DNA of 64,000 bases from Dipteris shenzhenensis (taxonomy: Eukaryota > Polypodiophyta > Polypodiopsida > Gleicheniales). The notes beneath the pieces were generated by a model. It did not search any database. It saw only the letters and a program-made list of their open reading frames with translations, and had not been told where the DNA came from. The position numbers and the translations under genes were made by a program. Positions 1 to 9,820 of this stretch are shown piece after piece; within the stretch, counting starts at the first letter, position 1; every line of letters begins with the position of its first letter. The stretch lies in the NCBI GenBank assembly GCA_047967505.1, contig CM106541.1, one strand, 5' to 3'.

Positions 1-150
1 AAGAAATCCATGCGCTTTTGAATTGTGACATCAGGCAATGTAGGATCATCTTCTTAAAGTCTCTTAAATGCCATAGGACGAAGAGTGATATTAGTGGCAA
101 CTGGAGTTCTTGTTTTCCTCATATCTTCATATAATTTGCGTGCAAATGTC

Positions 151-534
151 TTACCTAGCTTTCTTTGATTTGTGAGTGAACAACGAAGCTCGATCAATAA
201 GCATTGTGGCCACACTGAATTGTGAAAATCCCCAAATGTACCCCTCATCCTCTGGAGGATGTAAGTCTGCCACACTTATAGAAAAGTCTGCAAGACTTGT
301 ATCTGCTTCTTGCAGATCCTCTTGATCATCACTATCCAATTTTTCGTGTTTTAAATAACCTGCACTTAAATGATCTGCACATGGAGTAGGAGTTATTTTG
401 GCTCTCTTTCTGGGAATAGCTATGGAACTTGAATCTGCTCCACGATCACTCCTTCTTATTCTTGTAGTTGCAGTAGTCGATGGTGTAGGTATAGTTGGAG
501 ATACTATAGTTACTGCCACAGATATTGTAGTTAC
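151..534 (-). pseudogene. 3' half of a host ORF of unknown function, interrupted by a Copia insertion
   Basis: I do not recognise this protein. The frame continues the 5' half at 6449-6903. Leaving out the inserted element and one GTTAC copy joins the halves in one frame of 834 nt (277 codons plus stop), so they were one ORF. This half begins with a segment ISVAVTIVSP that nearly repeats ISVAITMVSP of the other half. It then has a basic, nuclear-signal-like PRKRAK and an acidic patch (DSDDQED). The frame stops at TAA 151-153. That stop lies inside a good splice donor (AG|GTAAG, minus strand at 155/154), so the coding region may continue in an exon beyond the left edge of the window. The gene cannot work as a single unit with the element in place unless it is spliced out. 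Confidence 0.55.
530..534. repeat. Left target-site duplication GTTAC of Copia element A
   Basis: GTTAC directly precedes the TG of the 5' LTR. The same five bases follow the CA of the 3' LTR at 6449-6453. Five bases is the normal Copia integrase stagger. Confidence 0.95.
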
Positions 535-704
535 TGTGGGGGTTAAAGGTCATTGTGCCTTTACCCCGGTTATGTACAATACTCAAACACATATATAAAT
601 GAATGAAAAAGAAGATTAGGGTGGTTCTGCACCCACCAAACGTGTGTGGCTCTCTGTCTCTCTCCCTCCTTCTTCTATTCTTGCTTCCGTTGAGAGCACT
701 CTCA
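535..704 (+). repeat. 5' LTR of Copia element A
   Basis: 170 bp, starting TGTGGGGGTTAAAGG and ending GAGAGCACTCTCA. It holds a TATA box (TATATAAA, 592-599). Differences from the 3' LTR are all transitions: T/C in GGTCAYTG, G/A in AAACRTGTG, T/C in CTTCYATTC, and G/A in TTCCRTTGA. Two of the G/A sites are CpG in this copy. Confidence 0.96.
592..599 (+). promoter_or_regulatory. TATA box of the 5' LTR
   Basis: TATATAAA inside the LTR about 57 bp from its start. It is present in both LTRs (second copy near 6336-6343). It would drive the element's genomic RNA towards the right. Confidence 0.6.
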
Positions 705-706
705 AC

Positions 707-718
707 TGGTATCAGAGC
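707..718 (+). other. Primer-binding site, initiator tRNA-Met
   Basis: TGGTATCAGAGC begins two bases after the 5' LTR. It is the standard complement of the 3' end of plant initiator tRNA-Met that primes Copia minus-strand synthesis. Confidence 0.93.
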
Positions 719-2142
719 CCGGGTGATCTAGCTGAGCGTGCATGAATGCTTGGAAGCTCAGCAGCTCTGTGGGAGGAAGGAGAAGCTCTGTGGAAAGCTT
801 TGTGGGGGACTTTACTTGCATTCAAGTGTGCAGAGACCTTGGAGGAACCTTTGGAAAAGTCACTTTGGCTTTGCGAAGTGGTTTTGAGAGCCTGTTAAGT
901 GGTTTCAAAGAAAAAGTCGTTTTTTTGAGCTTTTCCCTGTTCCGTTCGATGACAGAGACTCCGTATTGACTTGCAGAGGCAACTATTGCTTGCTTTTGGT
1001 TGTCCACATTACTTCAGGAGCTTGGAAACACCTTCATTCTTGAATCTGGGGTCATTTCATTGGATTTCTGACTCACTGTGTCAGTTCCTGCGTTTTTTGC
1101 CCGGGTGTTGGAACTCAAGTTTGGAGCAACCATTTGCAGATCTGTTAGTTCCGGTGGACTCAGGAGGTCCTAAAACTTTTATGTCGCTCATCATTCACAC
1201 TCCGGTGGAGTTTACAAACAGCTCTGTTTCAAAAAACGTTTTTCAGCCCGTGTGTTGGACCCAGTGATTGAGACCACGGTTTCCAAAACCGTCTATCCCA
1301 TTGCATTCTGGACACCCAAAAACCCCTACCTATCAGTTCTTGCGCGATTCGGTGGAGGATTTTCAGAGTTATAGATCTCTGTGTATTCGATTTCGTCTCT
1401 CTGTTATGCATTTTTCATAGTAAGGTTTTGAAACCTTAGATTTATGCCACATGGCAGTGGATAAGTGTTGACTCCCATTTCTCACTCATCGGTTAGGATT
1501 TTGGAGTTCTGGCAGAAGAGAGATATTTGCAGATTTTCTTGCTGATTCCGATTATGCAATGGTGCCCATGTTTTGAGGCATCTCAGGCTCTATTTTCAGT
1601 AGCGGTCATTACCGTGGGACTATGATTTCTTGAGCATACCTTATGCAGATCACTCTGGTTGCAGTTTGAGCTGTGTGCGCTCATTCGTGGTATGCATTGG
1701 GTTACAGTGGATGATTTATAGGCCTTTTGGATGCATTGCGGTCCTTATTGGATGCGCTGATAGGCCCAAATTGCCTTGTGGGATGCTATTTTTATGGACG
1801 CTTTGCACATGGATGCTATTTTAAGCTGAGGGACAGCTTTGACACATTGCAGGTGATGCACTGATAGTGCTATGCTCTCTTGGATGAGATATTATTGATG
1901 CATATGCCAGTGGACGGTGTTTATGCTTGAGTCATTTGGCACTTATTGGCATTCTCTTTTGGGCCAGATTTGCTCATATGGATGCATAGTATATGCACAT
2001 GAGTCAGATGCATCTTTTGATGCTTTGAGTTTTTTTTGGTGATATTTCACTCTATTGTGGCATACACATTTGGGTGCATCTGGTATTTGGTGTGATTCTC
2101 TCTTGCAGGCACTAGCATTTGAGATTTTGTTTCATTTGCATC
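719..2142 (+). other. Long untranslated leader of element A
   Basis: About 1.4 kb lies between the primer site and the first gag ATG. I see only short ORFs with no recognisable protein. It has recurring ATGCAT/TGGATGC wording between 1720 and 2080. It may hold packaging and translation signals, which is inference. Confidence 0.6.
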
Positions 2143-3116
2143 ATGGCATCCTCTTCCATGTCTGAAAAGGAGTTTTTCAGCATTAAAAAGTTTGATGGGA
2201 CAAACTTTTCTTTATGGAAAGAACAAATAAGGGATGTGCTTATTCAAAAGAAGTAGATTAAACCCTTGGCAGGGATTGAAGCTAAGCTTGCAAATATGTC
2301 TAAGGATGATTGGAATGAGTTGGATGCGTTAAGGATGATTGGAATGAGTTGGATGCGTTAGCAAAGTCTACTATTAGACTTCATCTTGCAGAGTCAGTTT
2401 ATTTCACAGTAGTAAATGAGCAAACTATGGAAGATTTGTGGAAGAAACTGTGTACCACTTATGAGAAGGAAACTGCCTCTAATAAAGTTTACCTCATGAA
2501 GAGGTTGTTTGAGCTGCAGATGAAGGAAGGGGTCTCCATTGCTTCTCACTTGAATGAATTCAATATTATTTTCAGCCAGCTTCAGGCTCAGAAAATGAAT
2601 TTTGAAGCGGAGACTAAGGCAATATTTCTCTTATGTTCATTGCCATCCTCATGGGATACCTTCCGTACAGCTGTCAGTAACTCTGCACCTGGTGGAGTAC
2701 TGAAATTTGATGATGTTGTGGGTAGCTTGTTGGCCAAGGAGATTAGACGGAAGTCTATGGATGGCAACAAGCAGGATGCAGCCTTAAATGTGCAAAGGGG
2801 CAGATCACAGTTCAGGGGGAAGTCCCAAGAAAGAGGGAAGTCACGTAGCAAATCCAGGGCACAGAACATTGAGTGTTACCATTGTGGCAAGAAGGGCCAT
2901 ATGAAAAAGGATTGCTACAAGCTGAAAAGAGAGCAAAAGGATAAGAAAAAGAAAGCAAATTGGGGTGCAAATCAAAAGGAAGAGACAAGGGAGGACAAAG
3001 GAAAAGTGAAGATCAAGGAGATCAATGCAGTCACACATGATAGTGACAATGACGTTCTCTTCATGTCTAGTTTATCTGCAGAGTTGCTTACCACTTCAGA
3101 TGATGCATATTCCTAG
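2143..3116 (+). pseudogene. gag: Copia gag (capsid/nucleocapsid), broken
   Basis: The ATG at 2143 opens a typical Copia Gag start (KKFDGTNFSLWKEQI). A TAG stop at 2254-2256 follows 37 codons, in a context where Trp is expected. A 29-bp tandem duplication (2302-2359) then shifts the frame. Downstream of 2349 the frame is open for 255 codons. It has the UBN2-type Gag body (DLWKKLCTTYE, HLNEFN) and a zinc knuckle at residues 176-189 (C-X2-C-X4-H-X4-C, CYHCGKKGHMKKDC) flanked by Arg/Lys/Ser-rich RNA-binding sequence. The frame ends at TAG 3114-3116, just before the protease, where a single Copia polyprotein would read on. Confidence 0.92.
2302..2359 (+). repeat. 29-bp perfect tandem duplication inside gag
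   Basis: The unit at 2302-2330 is repeated exactly at 2331-2359. Because 29 is not a multiple of three it shifts the gag frame. One unit fewer would bring the upstream and downstream frames into register. Confidence 0.95.
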
Positions 3117-6100
3117 GATTGGATTTTGGATTCTGGTGCTTCATTCCATGTTACTCCCCATAGGGAATGGTTCTCCACTTATGATAGTGGGTTGTGTGCA
3201 TCTTGGAAATGACTATGCATGTGACATAGTGGGAGTAGGTGACATAAAGTTTTCTTTTGCAAATGGGTTTGCATTTATTTTGAAACATGTGAGACATGTG
3301 CCTAAGTTGACCAAGAGTCTTATTTCAGTGGGTCAGCTAGATGATGCTGGTTTTCACACCACTTTTGGCTTTCAGAGTTGGAAAATTCAGAAGGGCTCTA
3401 TGCTTTTGGCCAGGGGTGCCAAGTGTGGGACTTTGTATCCCTTACATGTATCAGGGGTATTTGATCATGTTGTTGCAATAACCGAGCAGCCAAGCACTTC
3501 TTTGTGGCATTGTAGGTTGGGGCACATGAGCCAGAATGGAATGAAACTCTTATGCCGTTTAGGTTATGTACCGCATTTGAGTTTCTCTGATTTTGAATTT
3601 TGTGAGCACTATCTCTATGGGAAGCAGACTAAATCAGCCCATAAAAGAAGGGGAAAGAAAGAGTTTGAAATGCTTGATTTGGTGCAGTCAGATGTATGCG
3701 GTCCCATGCCTACACGGTCATTAGGCGGGGCTGAATACTATGTGACATTCATTGATGATGCAACTAGGAAAGTGTGGGCTTATGCTATAGCTCGGAAGAG
3801 TGATGTGTTCTAGGTATTTCAGAAATGGCTGGCCTTGGTTGAGAATCAATCAGGTAGAACGCTTAAATGCGTACGGACTGACAATGGTGGAGAGTATCTC
3901 TCTCATGACTTTCAGCATTTCTGTGATACACGTGGGATTAAGAGGGAGGTCACATCCCCTCGTACTCCAGAGCAAAATCCAGTTGCAGAATAGATGAACC
4001 GTACCATTCAAGAAAGGTTACAATGCATGCTTTCCAATGCAAGTCTTTCTGGTGGTTTTTGGGCTAAGGCAATGAAGACTGCAGTACATGTGATCAATAG
4101 ATCACCTAGTAAGAGTTTGGATGGTGGTATTCCTGTAGAGGCATGGAGTGGCAAGAAGCCCTCTTACTCTCATTTGCGTATATTTGGGTGTGAGGCATAT
4201 GCACATGTGCCAAAAGAGCTTCGAAAGAAGCTAGATCCTAAGTCTAGGAAATGCATCTTTCTGGGTTATGGTGAAAGTGGAGAGATGAGCTATCGTCTCT
4301 GGGATCTAGAAGCAAAGAAGATCATACGCAGCCATGATGTGGTCTTCAATGAGAAGAAGATGCATAAGGCACCCATGAGGGATGTGAAAATGAGGAGAAT
4401 CACTTTCCAGGATGTGAATCCACCTGTATATGTTGATAGACAGCAAGCTGTCCATGCACCAAATGTGCAAGAAATGGTACCACCGAGTACTCCCACAGGT
4501 ATACAATCAAGGGTAGATGATGGATCATCTATTGGTGGAAATGATGAGCCAAATGTGGCTGATATGCAAATGGGACAGCAAGCTGAAATGCCCTTGAGAA
4601 GATCATCTAGAGTATCTAGACCACCTGATAGGTTTGTTCCAGGGGTAGACTATGTGATGCTTACTGATTGCGGGGAGCCTTCTTGCTACAGAGAGGCTAT
4701 GATAAGTGAGGATCAACGCGAGTGGGAGTATGCTATGCAATCAGAGATGAGTTCACTTATGAAGAATAAGACTTGGGACTTGGTTTCTTTGCCACATGGA
4801 AAGAAAGCATTGCCATGTAAATGGGTCTACAAGATGAAGGTCACAGGTGATGATGTGCCTAGGTACAAGGCCCGTTTGGTTGCTAAAGGGTTCAAGCAAG
4901 AGAAGGGTGTGGACTTTGATGAGATATTCTCTCCAGTTGTGAAGATGACCACACTTAGATGCATGCTTGGACTAGTGGCAGTAGAGGATATGGAGCTTAT
5001 GCAGATGGATGTCAAGACAGCTTTCTTGCATGGGGATTTGCATGAGAAAATTTACATGGTGCAGCCGGAAGGCTTTGAAAAAAAGGGCAAAGAGCATTTA
5101 GTTTGCAAGCTGAAGAAGAGTCTCTATGGTCTTAAGCAAGCACCTAGAGAATGGTATCAGAAGTTTGATGCTTTCATTCGGTCCCAGGGTTTTAGAAGGA
5201 GTGAAATTGATCACTGCCTCTACACTAAAAGGGCTAAGGATAATAGCCTGATAATCTGGGCACTATATGTGAATGATATGCTATTGGCTAGCAAGAATAC
5301 TTATGAGCTAGATGCATTAAAGGCCAAGTTGCATGAGGCCTTTGATATGAAGGATTTGGGATTTGTAGGTCATATTCTTGGTATGTGCATCACGCGTGAT
5401 CGGAGTAGGAAACTCCTTTGGCTTTCACAAAAAGAGTATGTTACAAAAGTATTGCAACGTTTCAATATGGAGGGGGGGAAGGCAGTGAGTACTCCATTGC
5501 CTCCATATGTGAAACTGAGTCATACAGATAGTCCCAAATCAGATGAGGAGAGGGCCATGATGGCCAAGGTTCCTTATGCATCAGCAGTTGGGAGTCTTAT
5601 GTATGCTATGATAGCTACTAGACCAGACATTGCATTTGCAGTGGGAGTTGTTAGCCGGTATATGGCTAATCCAGGAAAGAGGCATTGGGAGGCAGTTAAG
5701 TGCATCATGAGGTACATGAAAGGTACCAAGGAGATGTGCATCTGCTTTGGTAAAGGAGACATGCATGTACTTGGGTACACAGATTCAGACTATGCAGGGC
5801 ATGTGGATAGTAGGAGATCCACTTCTGGTTATGTGTTCACCTTTGCACGTGGTGCAGTGTCGTGGATGTCTCCAACACAGAAGTGCGTTGCTTTGTCTAC
5901 CACAGAGGCTGAGTATGTTGCAGCCACAGAGGGTTGCAAGGAGGCTATATGGCTTGATCGGCTAGTGGGAGATTTGGGGATTCATACAGGTGTACCGACA
6001 TTGCATAGTGATTCCATGAGTGCTATTCAGCTAGCACGGAATCCGGTCTTTCATGCAAAGACCAAACACATTGAGGTCAAGTACCATTTCATCAGGGAGG

Positions 6101-6225
6101 TACTTGAGGACAAGCGCATAGAGCTTGTCAAGGTTCATACAGATGATAACCCTGCAGATATGCTGACGAAGAGTCTACCTAGTAAGCGGTTTGAGTATTA
6201 TCGTGTATTGATGGGCATTGGATAG
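3117..6225 (+). pseudogene. pol: Copia pol: protease, integrase, reverse transcriptase, RNase H
   Basis: Protease motif DSGAS is at 3129-3143, in the gag frame. The frame is lost before about 3190, and the rest is in the +1 frame to 6225. GAG-pre-integrase has WHCRLGHMS, but the last Cys of the HHCC zinc site is Tyr (codon 3610, CEHY). Integrase acidic residues are D (3691), D (TDNGGEY, 3880) and E (3988), with 35 residues between the last two. TAG stops lie at 3811 and 3991. From 3994 the frame is open for 743 codons: integrase tail, then RVT_2 reverse transcriptase (WVYKMKV, KARLVAKGF, QMDVKTAFLHG, SLYGLKQAPREWY). The catalytic YVDD reads YVND at residue 427. RNase H follows (TDSDYAG, TEAEY, HSDS) and the frame ends MGIG-stop. 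Confidence 0.95.
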
Positions 6226-6267
6226 TATGCTCACTAGTTGTTCTCCCTTAAAGGCACATTGTCCTTT

Positions 6268-6278
6268 AAGTGGGAGGT
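6268..6278 (+). other. Polypurine tract of element A
   Basis: AAGTGGGAGG directly precedes the 3' LTR and would prime plus-strand DNA synthesis. The surrounding CTCCCTTAAAGGCACA...CCTTTAAGTGGGAGGTTG is shared with the elements ending near 22863 and 26156, which marks them as one lineage. Confidence 0.85.
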
Positions 6279-6448
6279 TGTGGGGGTTAAAGGTCACTGT
6301 GCCTTTACCCCGGTTATGTACAATACTCAAACACATATATAAATGAATGAAAAAGAAGATTAGGGTGGTTCTGCACCCACCAAACATGTGTGGCTCTCTG
6401 TCTCTCTCCCTCCTTCTTCCATTCTTGCTTCCATTGAGAGCACTCTCA
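6279..6448 (+). repeat. 3' LTR of Copia element A
   Basis: 170 bp, the same length as the 5' LTR and differing at about four positions, all transitions. It is followed by the GTTAC duplication at 6449-6453. Confidence 0.96.
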
Positions 6449-6903
6449 GTTACTCTTCTCGGAGATACCATAGTTATTGCCACAGATATTGGTGGTACAA
6501 CTTGAGGGCTACATGTTATAGATGGCATACTTATTGCTGCTGAAGGTAAAACACTACCACTTAGAAATGCATCACACATTTTCTTTAATGCTTCGAAGGC
6601 ACTAAGTAATCCTTGGGATCCCTCAATTGAATCTAGCAAAGGCTTCAAGAAGTGCTTGTGCGTAACTCGTAACTTGTAGACCACATCGTCATTCTTCCCT
6701 TTGCACACAACTTCTATAAAATTGTTTTCTTCAATGTTGATGGTTGAGACCATGCCACCATTTCTTACTACCTCTGGAGAATATTTCATGCTTGATACAT
6801 TCTCAACAATGATCATGAAAAAATACTTTGATTTGCGCTCCATAAAATACCAAGCATGTTCAAGATATTTGAAAGACACCTTGGAACCAAAATTCAAAGC
6901 CAT
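6449..6903 (-). pseudogene. 5' half of the host ORF split by Copia element A
   Basis: The frame opens at the ATG at 6903 (MALNFGSKVSFKYLEHAW) and runs 450 nt to the insertion point. I do not recognise the family. It is a mixed alpha/beta-looking protein with no transmembrane segment, ending in a Ser/Pro/Val/Thr-rich stretch. A TTTGTAG acceptor-like site sits just upstream of the ATG on the minus strand, so the start could be an internal exon. Joined to 151-529 the frame gives 277 aa. It could be a host gene or part of an older DNA transposon, and I cannot tell which. Confidence 0.5.
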
Positions 6904-7430
6904 AGTTTTCTACAAAGCAATCAAAAACCAAAAAATGAGAATTACAATGATTTTCAACTCAAAATATTAAAAAAATTGCTAATTAAATATTTAAATATTA
7001 AAAATTCAAATTTAATTGAAATTTTAAAAGTTCAACTATATTTTTTAATATATATTTTATTAAAATTTCAAAAGTTCAAATATATTTTTAAAAATATATA
7101 TTTATATTTCTAGATACTATTTTTTTATCTAATATTTTTTTACATAAATACTTTAATTCAAAATATTTTATAAACAGATAAAAAATTTTTATTTAATTAT
7201 TTTTATTTTTATTTTATTTATTTAAATTTATTTATTTATATATCTATATATTTATATTTAAATTTAATTTTTTTTAAATGTTTTTAAAATTTATTTATTT
7301 ATTTAATTTTAATTTGTTATTTAAATTTAATATAATTTATTTTATTTTTAAAATTAAATTAAATTAAATTTATTTAAATTTAATTATTTAAAATTTATTT
7401 ATTTATTTATTTATTTTTTGGAGGCCCAAA
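6904..7430. other. Extremely AT-rich non-coding block
   Basis: Nearly pure A/T sequence with recurring TTTATTTATTTAAATTTAA wording and no believable ORF. It ends abruptly at about 7425, where GC-rich inverted-repeat DNA begins. Confidence 0.85.
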
Positions 7431-7580
7431 GGGCTCCCACTTAAGGGAGGGTTAATCCCCTCCCCTCAGGCCCCAAGGGCCCCCTTTTACGCGTGCAACA
7501 GGGGCCCTTGGGCCCTTAGGGGAGGGGGTTACCCCCCCTAACCTATTGCATGCGCAACAAGTTAGGGGGGTTAATCCCTC
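7431..7580. repeat. GC-rich nested inverted repeats with a GCAACA motif
   Basis: GGCCCAAAGGGC, GGCCCCAAGGGCCCC and GGGGCCCTTGGGCCC pair with one another. A palindrome CCCTAACCTATTGC...GCAACAAGTTAGGG is centred near 7551. The segment could fold into strong hairpins. It starts the motif family described at 8336-8560 and 10235-10410. Confidence 0.7.
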
Positions 7581-8190
7581 CTTCTCCCTTCTCTCCTCCC
7601 TGCCTCTCCCCTCCCCGCTTCCTTGCCTCCCCCCTCCCGCCTCCTTGCCCTCGTCTTCGCCTCCCCCCTCCCCTCCTTCGCCTCTCGTCTCCCCCTCCCG
7701 CCTCCCCCCTCCTGCCTCCCCCCTCCTCGCCTTCGCCTCCCTCCTCCTCGCCTTCCCCTCCCCGCCTTCGCCCTACCTCTCGCCTCCCATCTTCGTCCTC
7801 TCCTCTGCCTCCCCGCCTTCGCCTCTACCTCTCCTCCCCCAAGCTGGTCCCCACCTCCCCGCTCCCCACAAAAAAAAAGGCCCTCTGCCTCTCCGCTGCC
7901 CACCTCCCCACTCCCAAAAAAAAAAGGACCAAAAAAAAGGATCGAAGGGAAAGGGGAGGGAGGGAGACGATTTGTAATTGAAGGGGGCAAGCAGGAGAAG
8001 AGGGGAGGGGGAAGCGGGAGGAAAGGGGAAGGGAGGGGAGGGAGGAAGGGAGGAGAGGGGAAGGGAGGGGAAAGGGGAAGCGGGAGGAGGGAAGCGGGAG
8101 GAGAGGGGAAGGGAGGGTAGTGGGAGGAGAGGGGATGGGAGGGAGGGAGTACTTGGGGGGGGAGGTGGTGGAGGAGCTCGAGGAAAGTTG
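7581..8190. repeat. Pyrimidine-rich tract switching to purine-rich tract
   Basis: From about 7580 to 7915 the plus strand is almost all C and T (CTCCCC and CCTCCCG units). After short A runs at about 7868-7937 it becomes almost all G and A (GGGAGGGG and GAAGCGGGAGG units) to about 8165. The two halves are roughly reverse complements, so this is a large imperfect inverted repeat with a strand-composition switch in the middle. ORFs here of up to about 165 codons are low-complexity Pro/Ser or Gly/Arg/Glu strings and are not believed. Confidence 0.85.
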
Positions 8191-8199
8191 TGAGAGAGA

Positions 8200-8580
8200 A
8201 TGAGGAGCAGTAGAGTTTTATAGGAAATGGGTAGCTTTTAGGTCGTTAGCTTTTTTTAAATTTTTAGGTTTTTTTCTAAGAATTAAGTTTTTGTAAATTT
8301 GAATTTTTTTTTCAAATCCGATTCTTTTCTCAAAAACCTGTTGTGTATGCAACAACTTTTGCATTAAATCTTTTTTCCCACAAATTTCCCTCTTTACCTC
8401 AAACTCTCACAACCTATTGTCGCAAACTCAAACTCTCCCAACCTATTGGACACGCAACAAATTTTCAAAAAAAATAAATTAGAAAACAATCTATTACAAA
8501 TTTCTCTCTTAACCTCAAAACCACTCAAACCTCCCTACCTATTGCGTATGCAACAACCTTAAAACAAATTTTAACCATAA
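8200..8580. repeat. Cluster of CCTRTTG...GCAACA short palindromic motifs
   Basis: Imperfect palindromes recur near 8336-8357 (CCTGTTGTGTATGCAACAAC), 8411-8427, 8441-8460 (CCTATTGGACACGCAACA) and 8537-8557 (CCTATTGCGTATGCAACAAC). The same core is at 7542-7561 and several times in 10235-10410. No coding potential is seen. Confidence 0.7.
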
Positions 8581-9820
8581 ATCTTTCTAAAACCTCTTCT
8601 TATGACACTTTATTAATATGAGAAATCCATTTATAATATTTTTACTCCATAATATAATAAATTTTTATTAACTAATGTTAAAATATAAATTTGCTAAAAA
8701 TATATATTATTAATCTATAAATTAATATAAATATTATATAATTAATATATAAATATTATAATTCAAAAAATATAACAATGAAAATATTTTTAAAAGGGAG
8801 GTCTTCTAGCATATGTGCTTTATATAATACTTATTCTTCAAACAATGAAGAATTAGTGAATGTATTTGTTAGGTAGTTCTTAATATGAAAAATCTCTACA
8901 ATATTCTTCCTGTTATTAACTAGATATTAAATTTTAGTTTTAATAAAAATATACATTATTAACTTAAAAACTAATATAAATATAATACAATTATTGTATA
9001 TCTTTAAATAAATATATTTTTATATAATTAATATTATACATTAATAACATTTAAAATTATGTATATTATATAGTAATAACCTTTAAATTTTAAAAAGTAG
9101 TCAATCAAAGAATTGAATTAATTTTAAAAAAAAGAAAATATTAAATTTTACACACATGGAAGAAAAGCATGTATAATACTTGTTAGTTGAAGAATGAAGA
9201 ATTAGATAATGTATTTGTAAGGTAGGTATTTAAAACCATAGAATCTAGAAGAGGTTTAGCATACTTGCTTATCTTTATTACAACATGTAATACTTTGCAA
9301 AAGCTTTAAGGCTTTGCACAAAACTACAGTATCATTGAATCCATATCATTTTTCTATTTTAGCCAACCTGGAATACATATTTCTTCTAAATATTTCTTAT
9401 CACATACTTCTTCCTTAAATATCCATGGTATGAATCCATGATATGGAATACATATTTCTTTTGAATATTTCTTATCACATACTTTTTCATTTCTTCTGAT
9501 ACACCATGCAGCATGAATGTAAGAAAATATTAATAGGTGTGCTTTTAGCCTATGTGCTTGTCCCTAATCAATAGAATACTTTGACTAGGTAGACTTATAA
9601 TTACTTAAGCCTTTGCAAAGGATCGTACCTAGTATTGGATATAAACAAAACACTTTGGAAAGCATATAATATATAGTCTATATATATCTAAACTAAATAC
9701 TTTGGAATGCATATTTTATATAGTCTATATACCTTAAATCTTACATCCTAAATCTTAAATCCTAAAGTTCCCTAAATCTTAGGTTATATAATCTAAGCTC
9801 TTAAACTTATATAACAATTC
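8581..9820. other. AT-rich intergenic DNA, no gene seen
   Basis: Only short ORFs. A sentence of about 70 bp, built around CTTATTCTTCAAACAATGAAGAATTAG at 8828 and echoed near 9180, recurs, as does ATACATATTTCTT...TATTTCTTATCACATACTT at 9371 and 9449. These look like local duplications of non-coding DNA. Confidence 0.6.

Larger units (their letters stand above)
535..6448 (+). mobile_element. Copia element A, complete LTR retrotransposon (5.9 kb), coding region broken
   Basis: The element has two 170-bp LTRs (TGTGGGGG...CTCTCA), a GTTAC target duplication, a primer site, a 1.4-kb leader, gag, protease, integrase, reverse transcriptase, RNase H and a polypurine tract, in Copia order (integrase before reverse transcriptase). 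The LTRs differ at four bases that I could count, all transitions, so the insertion is not old compared with its neighbours. It cannot move on its own: gag has a stop and a 29-bp duplication, pol has a frameshift and two TAG codons, and the reverse transcriptase motif reads YVND. Relatives in the window are the truncated copy at 20551-23046 and a 124-bp piece at 25145-25268. Confidence 0.97.

Noticed and set aside
5747-5965. Extra plus- and minus-strand ORFs inside element A, also around 4290-4506 and 5574-5780
   Set aside because: Shadows of the pol frame, with no independent features.
6175-6448. C-terminal extension of the minus-strand host ORF through the 3' LTR
   Set aside because: The open frame continues by chance into the element. 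The true continuation of the gene is at 151-529.
7546-8193. Several overlapping ORFs of 70-165 codons on both strands
   Set aside because: Low-complexity Pro/Ser/Leu or Gly/Arg/Glu strings from the pyrimidine/purine tracts, with open frames in nearly every phase.
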